38,787 nucleotides of DNA from a virus. Below are positions 13,923 through 21,130 of this stretch, piece by piece; position 1 is the first letter of the stretch; each line of letters starts with the position of its first letter. The stretch covers positions 1-38,787 of the IMG/VR virus record IMGVR_UViG_3300030085_004377; one strand, 5' to 3'. Position numbers and translations under genes: made by a program. The notes under the pieces were generated by a model that was given only the letters and a program-made list of their open reading frames with translations, was not told where the DNA came from and did not search any database.

Positions 13923-14235
13923 AGTTCACGTGCGGAGAGGGAAAAGATATGGAATGGATACTCCGCACGCAAATTTTTCACATATATGCCGTGAAATATG
14001 TCTAAAACAAAAAATACCGTATTCATACCTAACCTCAAATTTAAAGTTAATTAACTAATTTTCGCGGTTCATGAAGATAAAGAGCTTAACCCCTCTTTTT
14101 CATTAAGGTAATGGAATACGATATCAAATACTTATAGGATTATAATATGTAATGCAACAAATTTTTTGGTACAATTTTGCAAAAAAATCACATATGTAAG
14201 TGAGGGCGGTTAGGTTCCCGATTAACTAACCGCTC
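13923..14235. other. 313-base non-coding region between two leftward segments
   Basis: No gene is seen. The region holds the long hairpin at 13929-13969, the 12-base palindrome AGTTAATTAACT (14045-14056), an AT-rich stretch that includes TATAAT-like sequences near 14140 in both directions, and the double hairpin terminator at 14181-14237. A leftward promoter for the 13922-to-12060 segment is probably here, but no pair of boxes is convincing. Confidence 0.5.
13929..13969 (-). promoter_or_regulatory. long leader hairpin upstream of the 63-residue gene
   Basis: CGTGCGGAG (13929-13937) and CTCCGCACG (13961-13969) are perfect 9-base complements around a 23-base loop. On the minus-strand transcript the stem ends just before the start codon at 13922, so folding could control translation. 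It could also be a DNA-level protein site. The GC-rich arms are conspicuous in AT-rich surroundings. Confidence 0.5.
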
Positions 14236-14237
14236 TT
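14181..14237 (-). terminator. double hairpin terminator after the 2OG oxygenase gene
   Basis: On the minus strand a 12-base-pair stem (GCGGTTAG/CTAACCGC plus flanking pairs, two of them G-U, 14202-14237) overlaps the stop codon. It is followed by a smaller TCAC/GTGA hairpin and seven T residues (14181-14187). The second element is a standard rho-independent stop; the first may be a processing or bidirectional hairpin. Confidence 0.6.
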
Positions 14238-14769
14238 AAATAACGGGAATTGAAACGGCTTCAACCACAATATTTACATTTAATCTAAAATTATCTTTCG
14301 TTGGCCCTACACCTCTGTGTAGAATTTTACTAGGAAATATTTTAGCTTCATCAATCTTATCAAATATTTTTTCATTTTCTAATTCAAGATAGCCATCATT
14401 TGTATTCAAAGAATATAAAATAGTATAAAAATTGTCTTTTGTTTCATCAACATGAAAGTTGCCAAATTCACCTTTTTTGTAAAAATTCCACATAAGTCTA
14501 TGAATTTTTATTATTTTTAAATTTGAATGTTTACAGACTATTTGTGCAATTATAAAACCAAAATCATTTAATCTTGTCTCTGTTTCACCGATTGGATGTT
14601 CATTTGTAACTCTACTCATTCCTTGAAAATGCAAATCTTTTTTAAATAAATTATTAAAATATTCGTCACTATCATGAGCAATTCTAAAATTTAATCTTTT
14701 AACAATATCTAAAAGGTATTTGACCACATCAGGTGGTAGTATATTTTTAATAATACGATAAGAATTCAT
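14236..14769 (-). CDS. 2-oxoglutarate/Fe(II)-dependent oxygenase
   Basis: This 177-residue protein has the double-stranded beta-helix fingerprint of the 2OG-Fe(II) family: H106-x-D108 (in GNFHVDET), distal H151 (SKILHRGVGP), and R162 ten residues later to hold 2-oxoglutarate. LNTNDGYLELEN supplies the G-x-L-x-L strand. Such enzymes hydroxylate protein side chains or nucleobases; the substrate cannot be told here. It ends the leftward segment that also encodes the ParB-like protein. No strong ribosome site precedes the start. It is the first of three family members in the window. Confidence 0.8.
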   Translation of the reverse strand: MNSYRIIKNILPPDVVKYLLDIVKRLNFRIAHDSDEYFNNLFKKDLHFQGMSRVTNEHPIGETETRLNDFGFIIAQIVCKHSNLKIIKIHRLMWNFYKKGEFGNFHVDETKDNFYTILYSLNTNDGYLELENEKIFDKIDEAKIFPSKILHRGVGPTKDNFRLNVNIVVEAVSIPVI

Positions 14770-14785
14770 TTAATAAATTTTTCTA

Positions 14786-14811
14786 ACAAGGCCCACGCTA
14801 GCGGGCCTTGT
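14786..14811 (-). terminator. GC-rich hairpin between genes, leftward
   Basis: ACAAGGCCC and GGGCCTTGT form a perfect 9-base-pair stem with an 8-base loop. On the minus strand it is followed by TAGAAAAATTTATT, a weak U-tract. It would partly terminate or stabilise the message between the 71-residue gene and the oxygenase gene. Confidence 0.5.
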
Positions 14812-14823
14812 CGCGCTGATCAG

Positions 14824-15039
14824 CTATTTACCCTTCAAAAGCTTTCGGCCTTGAGACAGTAAATTCTCTTTTGTTTTTTCATAAGGTTGGTTCTGCTTCT
14901 TTGCAATTTTCTTGACCTCATCATCAGTAATTTTTGCAATCATTGAAGCGGGTTTCCTGAAGCCGTGACTACCCATCGCACGTAAAATGCAATAGGTATC
15001 AATGTCAACGGCACAGGATTTCCATTTACTTATGTCCAT
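14824..15039 (-). CDS. small KWKS-type protein, possibly ribbon-helix-helix
   Basis: Starts after AGAGAGGACAAAGAAAG. MDISKWKSCAVDIDTYCILR is the strand-then-helix opening of small phage proteins (KWKS-V-AV-x-x-x-x-Y) that resemble ribbon-helix-helix DNA-binding proteins, and a second helix follows (RKPASMIAKI). The C-terminus is basic. A transcription-regulator role is possible. It is coupled to the ParB-like gene just upstream, with an 18-base gap. Confidence 0.6.
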   Translation of the reverse strand: MDISKWKSCAVDIDTYCILRAMGSHGFRKPASMIAKITDDEVKKIAKKQNQPYEKTKENLLSQGRKLLKGK

Positions 15040-15057
15040 CTTTCTTTGTCCTCTCTA

Positions 15058-15840
15058 TTAATTGTTATTTTCCTCGTCCTCTTGATACTCACGGTCAATA
15101 AAATATCGAATGAAATTTATTTTATTATGCACGTTACCGTTATAGATTTTATCGAACACTCTAACAAAATCTTCCGTGTTAGTACCCCGCAATAACAACG
15201 CAGATTTAGATTTTAACGCAGTTTTAAAACGATCCCATTTAAATTTAGGATGTTCAGAAACAACCGCATACGCAGTAATAAAAGATCGAGTTAATTTAAT
15301 GTTGAAATTATTTTTCATGAACATCAAATCAGATCCGATTTCATTACATCGTTGCAACGTTTTGATTTTAAATTTACCTTGTTTAAAATCATTTCTTGTT
15401 TCTCTCCACATTGAGTATCCGCCTGCAAGTAAAAATATTGCGCACTCCAACGGTAAAGAATATTGTTTCGTCATTGCTTTAACGATTTGATAATCTTTTT
15501 TTCCGTTTTCAATATGAAAATCAAGATAACCCTTCATCGACCAATTTTTTCTATTGGCGTTCATAATGGCAACATCGAATTCATTTTCGAATTTGCCTCT
15601 TATATATCGAATGGGTTTACCTAGTTCTTTTCGAGCTTGCAAAGTATGTTGACCATCAACTACCTCGTCATTCTCATTTATATAAATAGGTAGATCAAGA
15701 TCCCTTCTCTTCATCTCCCTAATTAGTTTTTGTACGTGGCCTTTATCGATTTCTCGATTGCCTTTTACAGTTTTAAACATACTGTAATCACGAGTGATAT
15801 GAATTATATTCTGCTCGTTTTTCTTTTTAGTTTTAGACAT
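15058..15840 (-). CDS. ParB-like domain protein
   Basis: Residues about 20-80 match the ParB N-terminal/sulfiredoxin-like fold: FKTVKGNREIDKGHVQKLI, then LPIYINENDEVVDGQHTLQA (VDGQH at 61-65) and RKELGKPI. This fold binds nucleotides in ParB and acts as a nuclease in some phage and plasmid proteins. The remaining 180 residues are helical and basic, with no second domain I can name. With 260 residues and no partner ParA in sight, a role in phage DNA metabolism or host takeover is more likely than partition. Its ATG overlaps the stop of the preceding gene. Confidence 0.75.
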   Translation of the reverse strand: MSKTKKKNEQNIIHITRDYSMFKTVKGNREIDKGHVQKLIREMKRRDLDLPIYINENDEVVDGQHTLQARKELGKPIRYIRGKFENEFDVAIMNANRKNWSMKGYLDFHIENGKKDYQIVKAMTKQYSLPLECAIFLLAGGYSMWRETRNDFKQGKFKIKTLQRCNEIGSDLMFMKNNFNIKLTRSFITAYAVVSEHPKFKWDRFKTALKSKSALLLRGTNTEDFVRVFDKIYNGNVHNKINFIRYFIDREYQEDEENNN

Positions 15841-16091
15841 TATTCTAACTCCGTATTTTTTGCATCAATTTCACTATGGACTAAATCAGAAGCAGTCCAA
15901 TCATTAAGTGGATAAACTGCCTGACCATCTAGGACTAGCGGAATTTTTGCAAGATTTTTAGTTTGTGTTTTAAAATGATCATCGGATGATTCCATCGGTT
16001 GACCATCTATTGTTAAGTTTTGAGTTTCAGAAAGTACCTTGTCCATTTCTTTAACCCAATCTCTGAAAGCTTCGGAATGTGATTTAATCAT
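15840..16091 (-). CDS. small unknown acidic protein, 83 residues
   Basis: Overlaps its neighbours at both ends (TAATG with the ParB-like gene, eight bases with the gene before). The sequence starts MIKSHSEAFRDWVKEMDKVL and has two copies of a DGQ-containing turn (LTIDGQPM and LVLDGQAV). No domain recognised. Confidence 0.6.
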   Translation of the reverse strand: MIKSHSEAFRDWVKEMDKVLSETQNLTIDGQPMESSDDHFKTQTKNLAKIPLVLDGQAVYPLNDWTASDLVHSEIDAKNTELE

Positions 16092-16257
16092 TTTCCCCCG
16101 CTTTCACTTGTTTTAACGCATGACTTAATTTACGCGCTAAATTTTTTTCATCATCATCTAAATTATCTGATAGCATACCTATAGAAAATCTATTTAAGAT
16201 GTTCATAATTTCATCCTCCGTTAAAATTACGGGGACTTTATTTTTATTTTTTGGCAT
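16084..16257 (-). CDS. small unknown protein, first gene of leftward segment
   Basis: I start at Met (MPKNKNKVPVILTEDEIMNI) after AGAGACAAT, giving 57 residues; an in-frame ATG at 16311 lies at the predicted transcription start and would be leaderless. The protein is a basic tail followed by a helix-turn-helix-sized helical part (EDEIMNILNRFSIGML, NLARKLSHALKQVKAG). Function unknown. Confidence 0.55.
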   Translation of the reverse strand: MPKNKNKVPVILTEDEIMNILNRFSIGMLSDNLDDDEKNLARKLSHALKQVKAGEND

Positions 16258-16316
16258 ATTGTCTCTGTGTTTGTTTTTTGTTTTTAATCGTGCTACTCTT
16301 ATTATTTGCATCTCTA

Positions 16317-16370
16317 ACTATATAATTATTTTAATGGGATTTGCAAGGAAAAAATGTTATGGGATGTTAT
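16317..16370. promoter_or_regulatory. divergent promoter pair sharing one TTGCAA box
   Basis: TTGCAA (16341-16346) is its own reverse complement. Leftward it pairs with TATAGT (16317-16322) at 18 bases; rightward it pairs with TGTTAT (16365-16370), also at 18 bases. One palindromic -35 box could therefore serve both the leftward segment ending at 14236 and the rightward segment from 16379, though not at the same instant. Confidence 0.5.
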
Positions 16371-16378
16371 AGGATTTT

Positions 16379-16657
16379 ATGACCAAATTTATGTTAGTTT
16401 TACACCTTTGTAGTGTTGTTGCAATGAAATGCACGGACGCTACTTATACGGGTTTGATGTTTGATGATCACTATACTTGTGCTTTAGGAGGCTACAGAAT
16501 GGGTTATGAGACTTTTAAAAGACTAGAAACAGACGATTACTATGGCTTAGATCGTATAAATAAAGAAAAAATAGCTATAAAATTTGAATGTTTAGAGATG
16601 GAAAGCCCACAAGAAAAGCTATTAGTACCGCCAAAAAAGCCAAAAATTACAACATAG
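16379..16657 (+). CDS. small protein with hydrophobic N-terminus
   Basis: The ATG lies four bases after AGGA and within ten bases of a -10 box. MTKFMLVLHLCSVVAMKC is a short hydrophobic stretch like a signal sequence, and a cysteine-containing body follows (YTCALGGYRMGYETF, AIKFECLEM). Four cysteines would suit an exported or envelope-facing protein. This type of small protein is common in marine phages; no function is known to me. Confidence 0.6.
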   Translation: MTKFMLVLHLCSVVAMKCTDATYTGLMFDDHYTCALGGYRMGYETFKRLETDDYYGLDRINKEKIAIKFECLEMESPQEKLLVPPKKPKITT

Positions 16658-16687
16658 TTGCATTTATATCACATTTTGATATATAAT
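16658..16687 (+). promoter_or_regulatory. rightward sigma-70 promoter
   Basis: TTGCAT (16658-16663) and TATAAT (16682-16687) are spaced 18 bases. The predicted start of transcription coincides with the ATG at 16693, implying a leaderless message or a message whose first well-translated gene is the one at 16883. Confidence 0.6.
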
Positions 16688-16692
16688 CTTGC

Positions 16693-16971
16693 ATGAAGCT
16701 TTATCGCGTCCAAGCAAACTATAAGAATATATATATTGATGAGACGCTTGAGGCCGAGAACGATAAAGCCGTGCTTGAGGATTTTGTAAAGAAGGTTGCC
16801 TCAGGCAATGTAACAGAAAGAGAAGGCCCAGGATTTTATAATCCTGACCATTTATTCTTAACCTTCGAGGAGGTTGACCGAGATGCAACTACAAAAGTTA
16901 ATATCGGAGAAACTCCAATTGGAATCAAAGTGGGCCAACCAAGCTTTGAGCCAAGGAAGAGTAACGACTGA
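16693..16971 (+). CDS. small unknown protein, leaderless start likely
   Basis: The 92-residue product (MKLYRVQANYKNIYIDETLE) begins with two strands and a helix (NDKAVLEDFVKKVASG). It starts five bases after a perfect -10 box with no room for a ribosome site. Its last 89 bases overlap the next gene in another frame, so the C-terminal part may be dispensable. No family recognised. Confidence 0.55.
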   Translation: MKLYRVQANYKNIYIDETLEAENDKAVLEDFVKKVASGNVTEREGPGFYNPDHLFLTFEEVDRDATTKVNIGETPIGIKVGQPSFEPRKSND

Positions 16972-17071
16972 TATGAAATGGATAGATATCAAGATCAAGG
17001 ATCTTAAAAAGAGGATTAATGATCAGAGTGTCGAAGACGCAAAAAAAGGTCTTTTAGACATCGCTAGTTAA
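16883..17071 (+). CDS. small conserved helical protein
   Basis: The ATG follows CGAGGAGG at good spacing (62 residues). KLISEKLQLESKWANQALSQG followed by RVTTDMKWIDIKIKDLKKRI is a two-helix pattern seen in small conserved phage proteins. It overlaps the gene before by 89 bases in another frame and ends inside the stem of a strong terminator. Function unknown. Confidence 0.65.
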   Translation: MQLQKLISEKLQLESKWANQALSQGRVTTDMKWIDIKIKDLKKRINDQSVEDAKKGLLDIAS

Positions 17072-17092
17072 AAACTAGTATTTTTTTATTTT
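17063..17092 (+). terminator. rho-independent terminator
   Basis: CTAGTT-AAA-AACTAG is a perfect 6-base-pair stem (17063-17077) followed by TATTTTTTTATTTTT. It overlaps the stop codon of the gene at 16883 and should end the short rightward unit. Confidence 0.8.
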
Positions 17093-17115
17093 TCATATAA
17101 ATTCGTAGGCTATTT

Positions 17116-17595
17116 ATGTCTTCAAATTATTTCACTAAGTATAAATGTGAAAGTTTTAATTATATTAAAAAAGATTTAATTGAATTAATTTATAAAGATA
17201 AAAATGGTAAGTCTGATAAAACTATTTCTAAGACAGATTATTTTTCAAAGCAAAAAGGTGAATGGTTTAATTTATTTAAAGATAAAGTTTTAAAACAATT
17301 TAGTCTTTGGTTTATGAAAGAACATGAAGCAGAAAATTTTTTTTGCGAACATTGTTGGTATCAAATTTATAAAAAAAATGATTTTCATGAAACCCATACT
17401 CATAGAGGCACCAATTTTACAAATATTTTTTATCTACAATTACCAAATTCTAATTCTAAAACCTATATAAAAAATTTCGATTTGAATGTAGAGGAAGGTG
17501 AACTAATTTCATTTCCTGCTTTTATTCCGCATGGTTCAAAAATTAATTTGAGTGATAAAGATAAAATAATAATTTCTTTTAATAGCTCGATATAA
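17116..17595 (+). CDS. 2-oxoglutarate/Fe(II)-dependent oxygenase-like protein
   Basis: This 159-residue protein carries a second version of the 2OG-Fe(II) fold. WYQIYKKNDFHETHTHRGTN supplies H94-x-H96 as two metal ligands (His in place of the usual Asp, though H91 and H94 could be used instead), NIFYLQLPN is the next strand, and GELISFPAFIPHGSKIN gives the distal H139. The usual arginine before SFN is a lysine (K150). This layout resembles the family of putative 2OG oxygenases in T4-like and marine phages. It lies after a terminator with only a weak TAGG ribosome site. Substrate unknown. Confidence 0.7.
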   Translation: MSSNYFTKYKCESFNYIKKDLIELIYKDKNGKSDKTISKTDYFSKQKGEWFNLFKDKVLKQFSLWFMKEHEAENFFCEHCWYQIYKKNDFHETHTHRGTNFTNIFYLQLPNSNSKTYIKNFDLNVEEGELISFPAFIPHGSKINLSDKDKIIISFNSSI

Positions 17596-17835
17596 ATTAA
17601 AATTTATAAATCCCACAAAATCCCAGAAAGTTGCAAATTGTCGCATCTATAATCTAACACCCTAAAATGCGATTGCTCTAGAATTCAATAAAAAATATTT
17701 TTCGCCTAAAAAGTGCAAAACCAAATTTAGTATAATGTCATTATAAAAATTTTTATGAGAAATTTTTATTAGTGATAAGAAAAGTCACTTAGCTATTAAA
17801 CATCGTGAATATGGTCAAGTAACAAGGAGAGCAAC
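17596..17835. other. 240-base non-coding leader
   Basis: No gene is seen. Two TATAAT boxes (17648-17653 and 17731-17736) face right but neither has a good -35 at normal distance. The sequence AAATTTTTAT is repeated twice near 17750-17770. The region leads into CAAGGAGAGCAAC before the gene at 17836. Confidence 0.4.
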
Positions 17836-18486
17836 ATGAGTGAAAAATCAGTCAGTCAAACTCTAACCAAGTTAGACTCAATGATGGCATCGTTAGATGT
17901 CAAATTTAATACCATGAAAAAATATCGAGATTGCAATTCAACATTGCCCGATGTTCTTCCATACATAACTAAAGAAGAAGCTCAACGAGCATATAGACTT
18001 TTAGTTAGAAAGTTTGGAAGAAAAACAAAAGCATATCCTCGTGGAAACATTGCTTACCAAAACTATCAATGGAAGAATGTTAAAATGAGAGTAAGAGAGG
18101 TAAGACCTTTTGGAAAAAAAGCGTTTGAAACTTTTACAAGAAGATGTTGGATCTGTTTATCCGGTGATCCGTCAACTTTACATAATGGATGGAGAAGATT
18201 AATCCATGATGTATCGCACATGGTTCATAAATGGTTAAGGCCAAACATGAACCATCATTGCTACCAACAAGCTGAACTAGAATTGGACATGATTAAGTAT
18301 GTACAGTTCAAAGGTTGGTTAAATGGTACTTTGAAGAAAAAGAAAATTGTTCTCTCGCCTGAAGATAAAAAGCTGAAGAAGATAAAACACTTTGAAGCTT
18401 TGGTAAAAAAGTGGGAAACAAAAAATAAAACAACTTTGACTTACTTGAAAAAGTATAAAGCAAAGTTAAAACGTTTAAATAAATAA
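17836..18486 (+). CDS. unknown phage protein with HDxxH motif
   Basis: This 216-residue basic protein starts after CAAGGAGAGCAAC. The central segment WRRLIHDVSHMVHKWLRP (about 119-136) followed by NHHCYQQAELELDMI contains H124-D-x-x-H128, more histidines (131, 140, 141) and glutamates 147 and 149. The arrangement resembles a zincin-like helix in which the E of HExxH is D; this could be a metal site or coincidence. The C-terminal 60 residues are a lysine-rich helix (KKLKKIKHFEALVKKW), likely to bind nucleic acid. The family recurs in marine phages but has no known role. Confidence 0.7.
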   Translation: MSEKSVSQTLTKLDSMMASLDVKFNTMKKYRDCNSTLPDVLPYITKEEAQRAYRLLVRKFGRKTKAYPRGNIAYQNYQWKNVKMRVREVRPFGKKAFETFTRRCWICLSGDPSTLHNGWRRLIHDVSHMVHKWLRPNMNHHCYQQAELELDMIKYVQFKGWLNGTLKKKKIVLSPEDKKLKKIKHFEALVKKWETKNKTTLTYLKKYKAKLKRLNK

Positions 18487-18531
18487 CAACAACCTTGACC
18501 ATATTCACAAATTAATTAAAAGGAAAAAGAT

Positions 18532-18669
18532 ATGTCATTTGAATGGAAACACCCGAACTACTATAAAGAACTTAAAAAAATCCAAGAGAGCGAAAGTAAG
18601 AAGGAGTTGGAGAACAATGAGGACAAGGAGATGAATGAAGAATCTCAAGATCCTCAATCACAAGATTAA
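18532..18669 (+). CDS. very small acidic protein, 45 residues
   Basis: Starts after AAAAGGAAAAAGAT. MSFEWKHPNYYKELKKIQES is followed by a highly acidic, glutamine-rich tail ending QDPQSQD. It could be an early inhibitor peptide mimicking acidic surfaces, but nothing shows that directly. Its stop codon lies in the loop of a hairpin. Confidence 0.6.
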   Translation: MSFEWKHPNYYKELKKIQESESKKELENNEDKEMNEESQDPQSQD

Positions 18670-18677
18670 CTCTTGTG
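18659..18677. terminator. hairpin between convergent genes
   Basis: CACAAGA-TTAAC-TCTTGTG is a perfect 7-base-pair stem with a 5-base loop placed between the rightward gene ending at 18669 and the polymerase gene ending at 18699. There is only a weak U-tract on the plus side (TTGTT), so bidirectional or rho-aided termination is likely. Confidence 0.5.
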
Positions 18678-18698
18678 TTGTTACAGTGATTGCAATTA

Positions 18699-20567
18699 TT
18701 ATTCCTTAGCTTCTCCCCAGGATCGTCCGAGGGCAATATCAACTTTGGAAGGTACTTTGAGACTGTCGACTGCATTTTCCATCTTTTCTTTTATTGTTTT
18801 AATTTCATTTTCATTTCCTATTGAAAAACATAATTCATCGTGGATTTGTAGTAAAGGCATAAATCCCGCTTTGTAGCAATCAATCATAGCTTGTTTAGTT
18901 TGATCGGCCGCTGATCCTTGTATCAATCTATTTAAAGCTTTGTAAGTATAGGCCCTTCTGATGTTATTTCCATAAATGGCCTTAGCCTCCTCGTAGTGCA
19001 TAGCTTTATTCATTCCGAAGGTAGATGGCTCCCACATGTCAAATCGGCATTTACGGCCCTTTAACGTTCGAATAAAGCCATATTTTGAGGCACTGTTAGT
19101 CACCTCTACAGCTAATTTTTTAACAAATGGCACTCTGTCATTATAAGTTATCAAAAGCCTTTCAGCAGAGTCTTTATCTATACCTAACTCTTTAGCTAAT
19201 TTGGCCTTACCCATACCATAGAATAATCCAAGGTTAATTGTTTTAGCTTGAGTTCTTGATATGCCTGCCATGTCAGCCACTATTTGATGAAAGTCAGCCT
19301 CTTCGTTTTCGTAAGCTTGAATAAATTCGTCAGCCCCCGGAAATTGTTTTGCAACTGAGGCCGCGTAATGAGCCACAAGTCTAGGCTCTTGTTGTGAATA
19401 ATCAAAGCTACCCCATTGTCTTCCTTCTTCAGCTAAAAATAATCCACGAATTTTATCTCCAAACTCTTTGTTTCTTGCGGGAATTTGTTGTAAGTTCGGA
19501 TTTGAATATGATAAACGCCCCGAAACAGTTCCACCCTGATCGGATCTTAATTGATTTATCTCAGAGTGAATTCTACCTTTGTGGGTATATCTTAAAATGG
19601 AGTCTATAAATGTTGAATGGAATTTATTTATTTCTCTTGCTTCTCTTATTAGTTGCGCTATCGGGTTATTACAGTTCATTAGCCAATTTTGCGTGAAGCT
19701 AGGTTCTTCGGTTTTCGTTGTCCGTGGGTACTCAACACCAATACGATCAAACACTTGCGCAACAGATCTAGCCGCCCAAATATCTACATTGATAGTAGTT
19801 TCATCTTTTATTTTTTTAAGAACAATGGACTCTTTTTCTTTGAACTCTTTTTTTAATGAGTGAGCTTTTGCTTCATCCACCCTTATTCCCCGTTGTCTCA
19901 TTTTAATTAAGATAGGAAGCAATTCCATTTCCATTTCCCAAACATCGTGAAGATCTTGTTTTATAATTTCTTGTTTTAGTCTTTGCCAAAGCCTTAGGGT
20001 TAACCCTGCATCTTGCTCAGCATAGAAGCCTACGTAGCCCGCAGGCAGTCTCCAGAGATCAGCTTTAGGGTCAATTCCCCATTCTTTAGCTTTTTCGTTG
20101 AGAAACGTTTCATTTTTAATTTCACCTAAATAGTCTTTTGCACAAGCATTTAAACTAAAACTGTATCTGTTTTCATTTACAATCGCGGCCGCAACCATCG
20201 TGTCAACTATCTTCCCATTTATTTCAAAACCATTTACTAACAACCAACCTACATCATAGCTTGCATTGTGAAAAATTTTAGTTGCAGGAGTTTTTAAAAT
20301 ATCTTGAAACCATGCGCATGTTATCGACAAATCCATGTTACCACCCGCATCATGTTGAATTGGAAAATACCATTGTTGATCAAAGGCCGCTACAGCAAAG
20401 CCAACAATTCCTCCATCAAATGTGGCCCACCCTGATCCTTTTGTTTTAATGTTAGGATCTTTTGTTTCTAAGTCAATTGCTATTTCTTTTGCTTGAGATA
20501 AGTCTGGGTATTCTGAGGGACAGATCCAATCACTGTCGTTGTATATAAAATTAAGTTGATGTGTCAT
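18699..20567 (-). CDS. polA: family A DNA polymerase with 3'-5' exonuclease
   Basis: This is the replicative polymerase, 622 residues. Exonuclease motifs: AIDLETKDP (D32, E34), FHNASYD (D105) and FYAEQDAG (Y182, D186). Polymerase motifs: TVSGRLSYSNPNLQQIP near 350, motif A GSFDYSQQEPR (D389), motif B R438-x3-K442-x3-L446-x3-Y450, and motif C IHDE (H576-D577-E578). No 5'-nuclease domain is present, as usual in phages. Position 446 corresponds to E. coli residue 762 and is leucine, not phenylalanine or tyrosine. It starts after GAAGAAGGTAA and follows the DUF3310 and helicase genes in the leftward replication operon. Confidence 0.96.
   Translation of the reverse strand: MTHQLNFIYNDSDWICPSEYPDLSQAKEIAIDLETKDPNIKTKGSGWATFDGGIVGFAVAAFDQQWYFPIQHDAGGNMDLSITCAWFQDILKTPATKIFHNASYDVGWLLVNGFEINGKIVDTMVAAAIVNENRYSFSLNACAKDYLGEIKNETFLNEKAKEWGIDPKADLWRLPAGYVGFYAEQDAGLTLRLWQRLKQEIIKQDLHDVWEMEMELLPILIKMRQRGIRVDEAKAHSLKKEFKEKESIVLKKIKDETTINVDIWAARSVAQVFDRIGVEYPRTTKTEEPSFTQNWLMNCNNPIAQLIREAREINKFHSTFIDSILRYTHKGRIHSEINQLRSDQGGTVSGRLSYSNPNLQQIPARNKEFGDKIRGLFLAEEGRQWGSFDYSQQEPRLVAHYAASVAKQFPGADEFIQAYENEEADFHQIVADMAGISRTQAKTINLGLFYGMGKAKLAKELGIDKDSAERLLITYNDRVPFVKKLAVEVTNSASKYGFIRTLKGRKCRFDMWEPSTFGMNKAMHYEEAKAIYGNNIRRAYTYKALNRLIQGSAADQTKQAMIDCYKAGFMPLLQIHDELCFSIGNENEIKTIKEKMENAVDSLKVPSKVDIALGRSWGEAKE
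19709..19725. repeat. possible dispersed-repeat copy inside polA
   Basis: CGGTTTTCGTTGTCCGT matches the repeat at 13694-13710 at 15 of 17 bases, including the exact core CGTTGTCCGT. It is translated as RTTKTE (residues 282-287) in a variable stretch of the polymerase. Confidence 0.4.
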
Positions 20568-20688
20568 TTACCTTCTTCTTTCTATTTTCTTTTTTTTCTT
20601 TATACCATTTTGTTTCTCTGCCATTTTTTTTGCACCATTCATAATGGTTTTTTAAAAGTTTTTTTGATAATCTTTTATCTTCAATCAT
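20551..20688 (-). CDS. very small lysine-rich protein, 45 residues
   Basis: An ATGA overlap with the DUF3310 stop and a 17-base overlap with the polymerase start fill the only gap in this operon. The product MIEDKRLSKKLLKNHYEWCK ends in a lysine-rich helix (EKKENRKKKVNDTST). Coupled spacing supports it; the function is unknown. Confidence 0.6.
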   Translation of the reverse strand: MIEDKRLSKKLLKNHYEWCKKNGRETKWYKEKKENRKKKVNDTST

Positions 20689-20930
20689 TTCTTTTTAGCG
20701 TCTTTTAATTTTTTTATTTCTAAATCACAATAATGTTTTATTTTTTCTAAATCTTCAATTCCATTTTTATGCTTATATCTACAAACATATTTAACAACAT
20801 TACCTTGAAAAAACGATAAATCATTTTTTGCAATGAACTCATACGGTTGAATGTCAAAAAATTTATAGTGGCTCCCTCCAATCTGCTTATCTTGTGGAAA
20901 AGCTTCATCAAACATATCTTTATCACTCAT
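20685..20930 (-). CDS. DUF3310 protein (SaV-like)
   Basis: This 81-residue protein contains QIGGSHYKFFDIQPYEFI followed by NVVKYVCRYKHKNGIEDLEK, the full pattern of DUF3310, a small domain next to nucleotide and replication genes in very many phages. Its role is not established; a link with nucleotide metabolism has been proposed. It sits directly before polA in the leftward operon. Its ATG overlaps the stop of the preceding gene. Confidence 0.9.
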   Translation of the reverse strand: MSDKDMFDEAFPQDKQIGGSHYKFFDIQPYEFIAKNDLSFFQGNVVKYVCRYKHKNGIEDLEKIKHYCDLEIKKLKDAKKK

Positions 20931-21130
20931 AGTTTATACTCCTGCAAAACTTTTATTTTCTCTTCAGCATTTGCAATCTTTTCAATTAATTTGTCTACCT
21001 CATCTACATGTTGAGGATGTTCTCCTATTCCAACCGGTTGTTCTAAATAAATTTTTATTGTTGCTTCAGCTTCAGAAATTTGTGCATTGTACCTATCCTC
21101 CAAAGCTTGAATTATTACTCTTTTAAACAT
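20927..21130 (-). CDS. small conserved protein with VGIGEHPQ motif
   Basis: This 67-residue helical protein has ISEAEATIKIYLEQPVGIGEHPQ followed by VDEVDKLIEKIANAEEK, a pattern known to me from small proteins next to replication genes in marine and cyanobacterial phages. It probably forms a helical hairpin and may assist a replication enzyme. It overlaps the helicase gene by eight bases and the next gene by four. Confidence 0.7.
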   Translation of the reverse strand: MFKRVIIQALEDRYNAQISEAEATIKIYLEQPVGIGEHPQHVDEVDKLIEKIANAEEKIKVLQEYKL

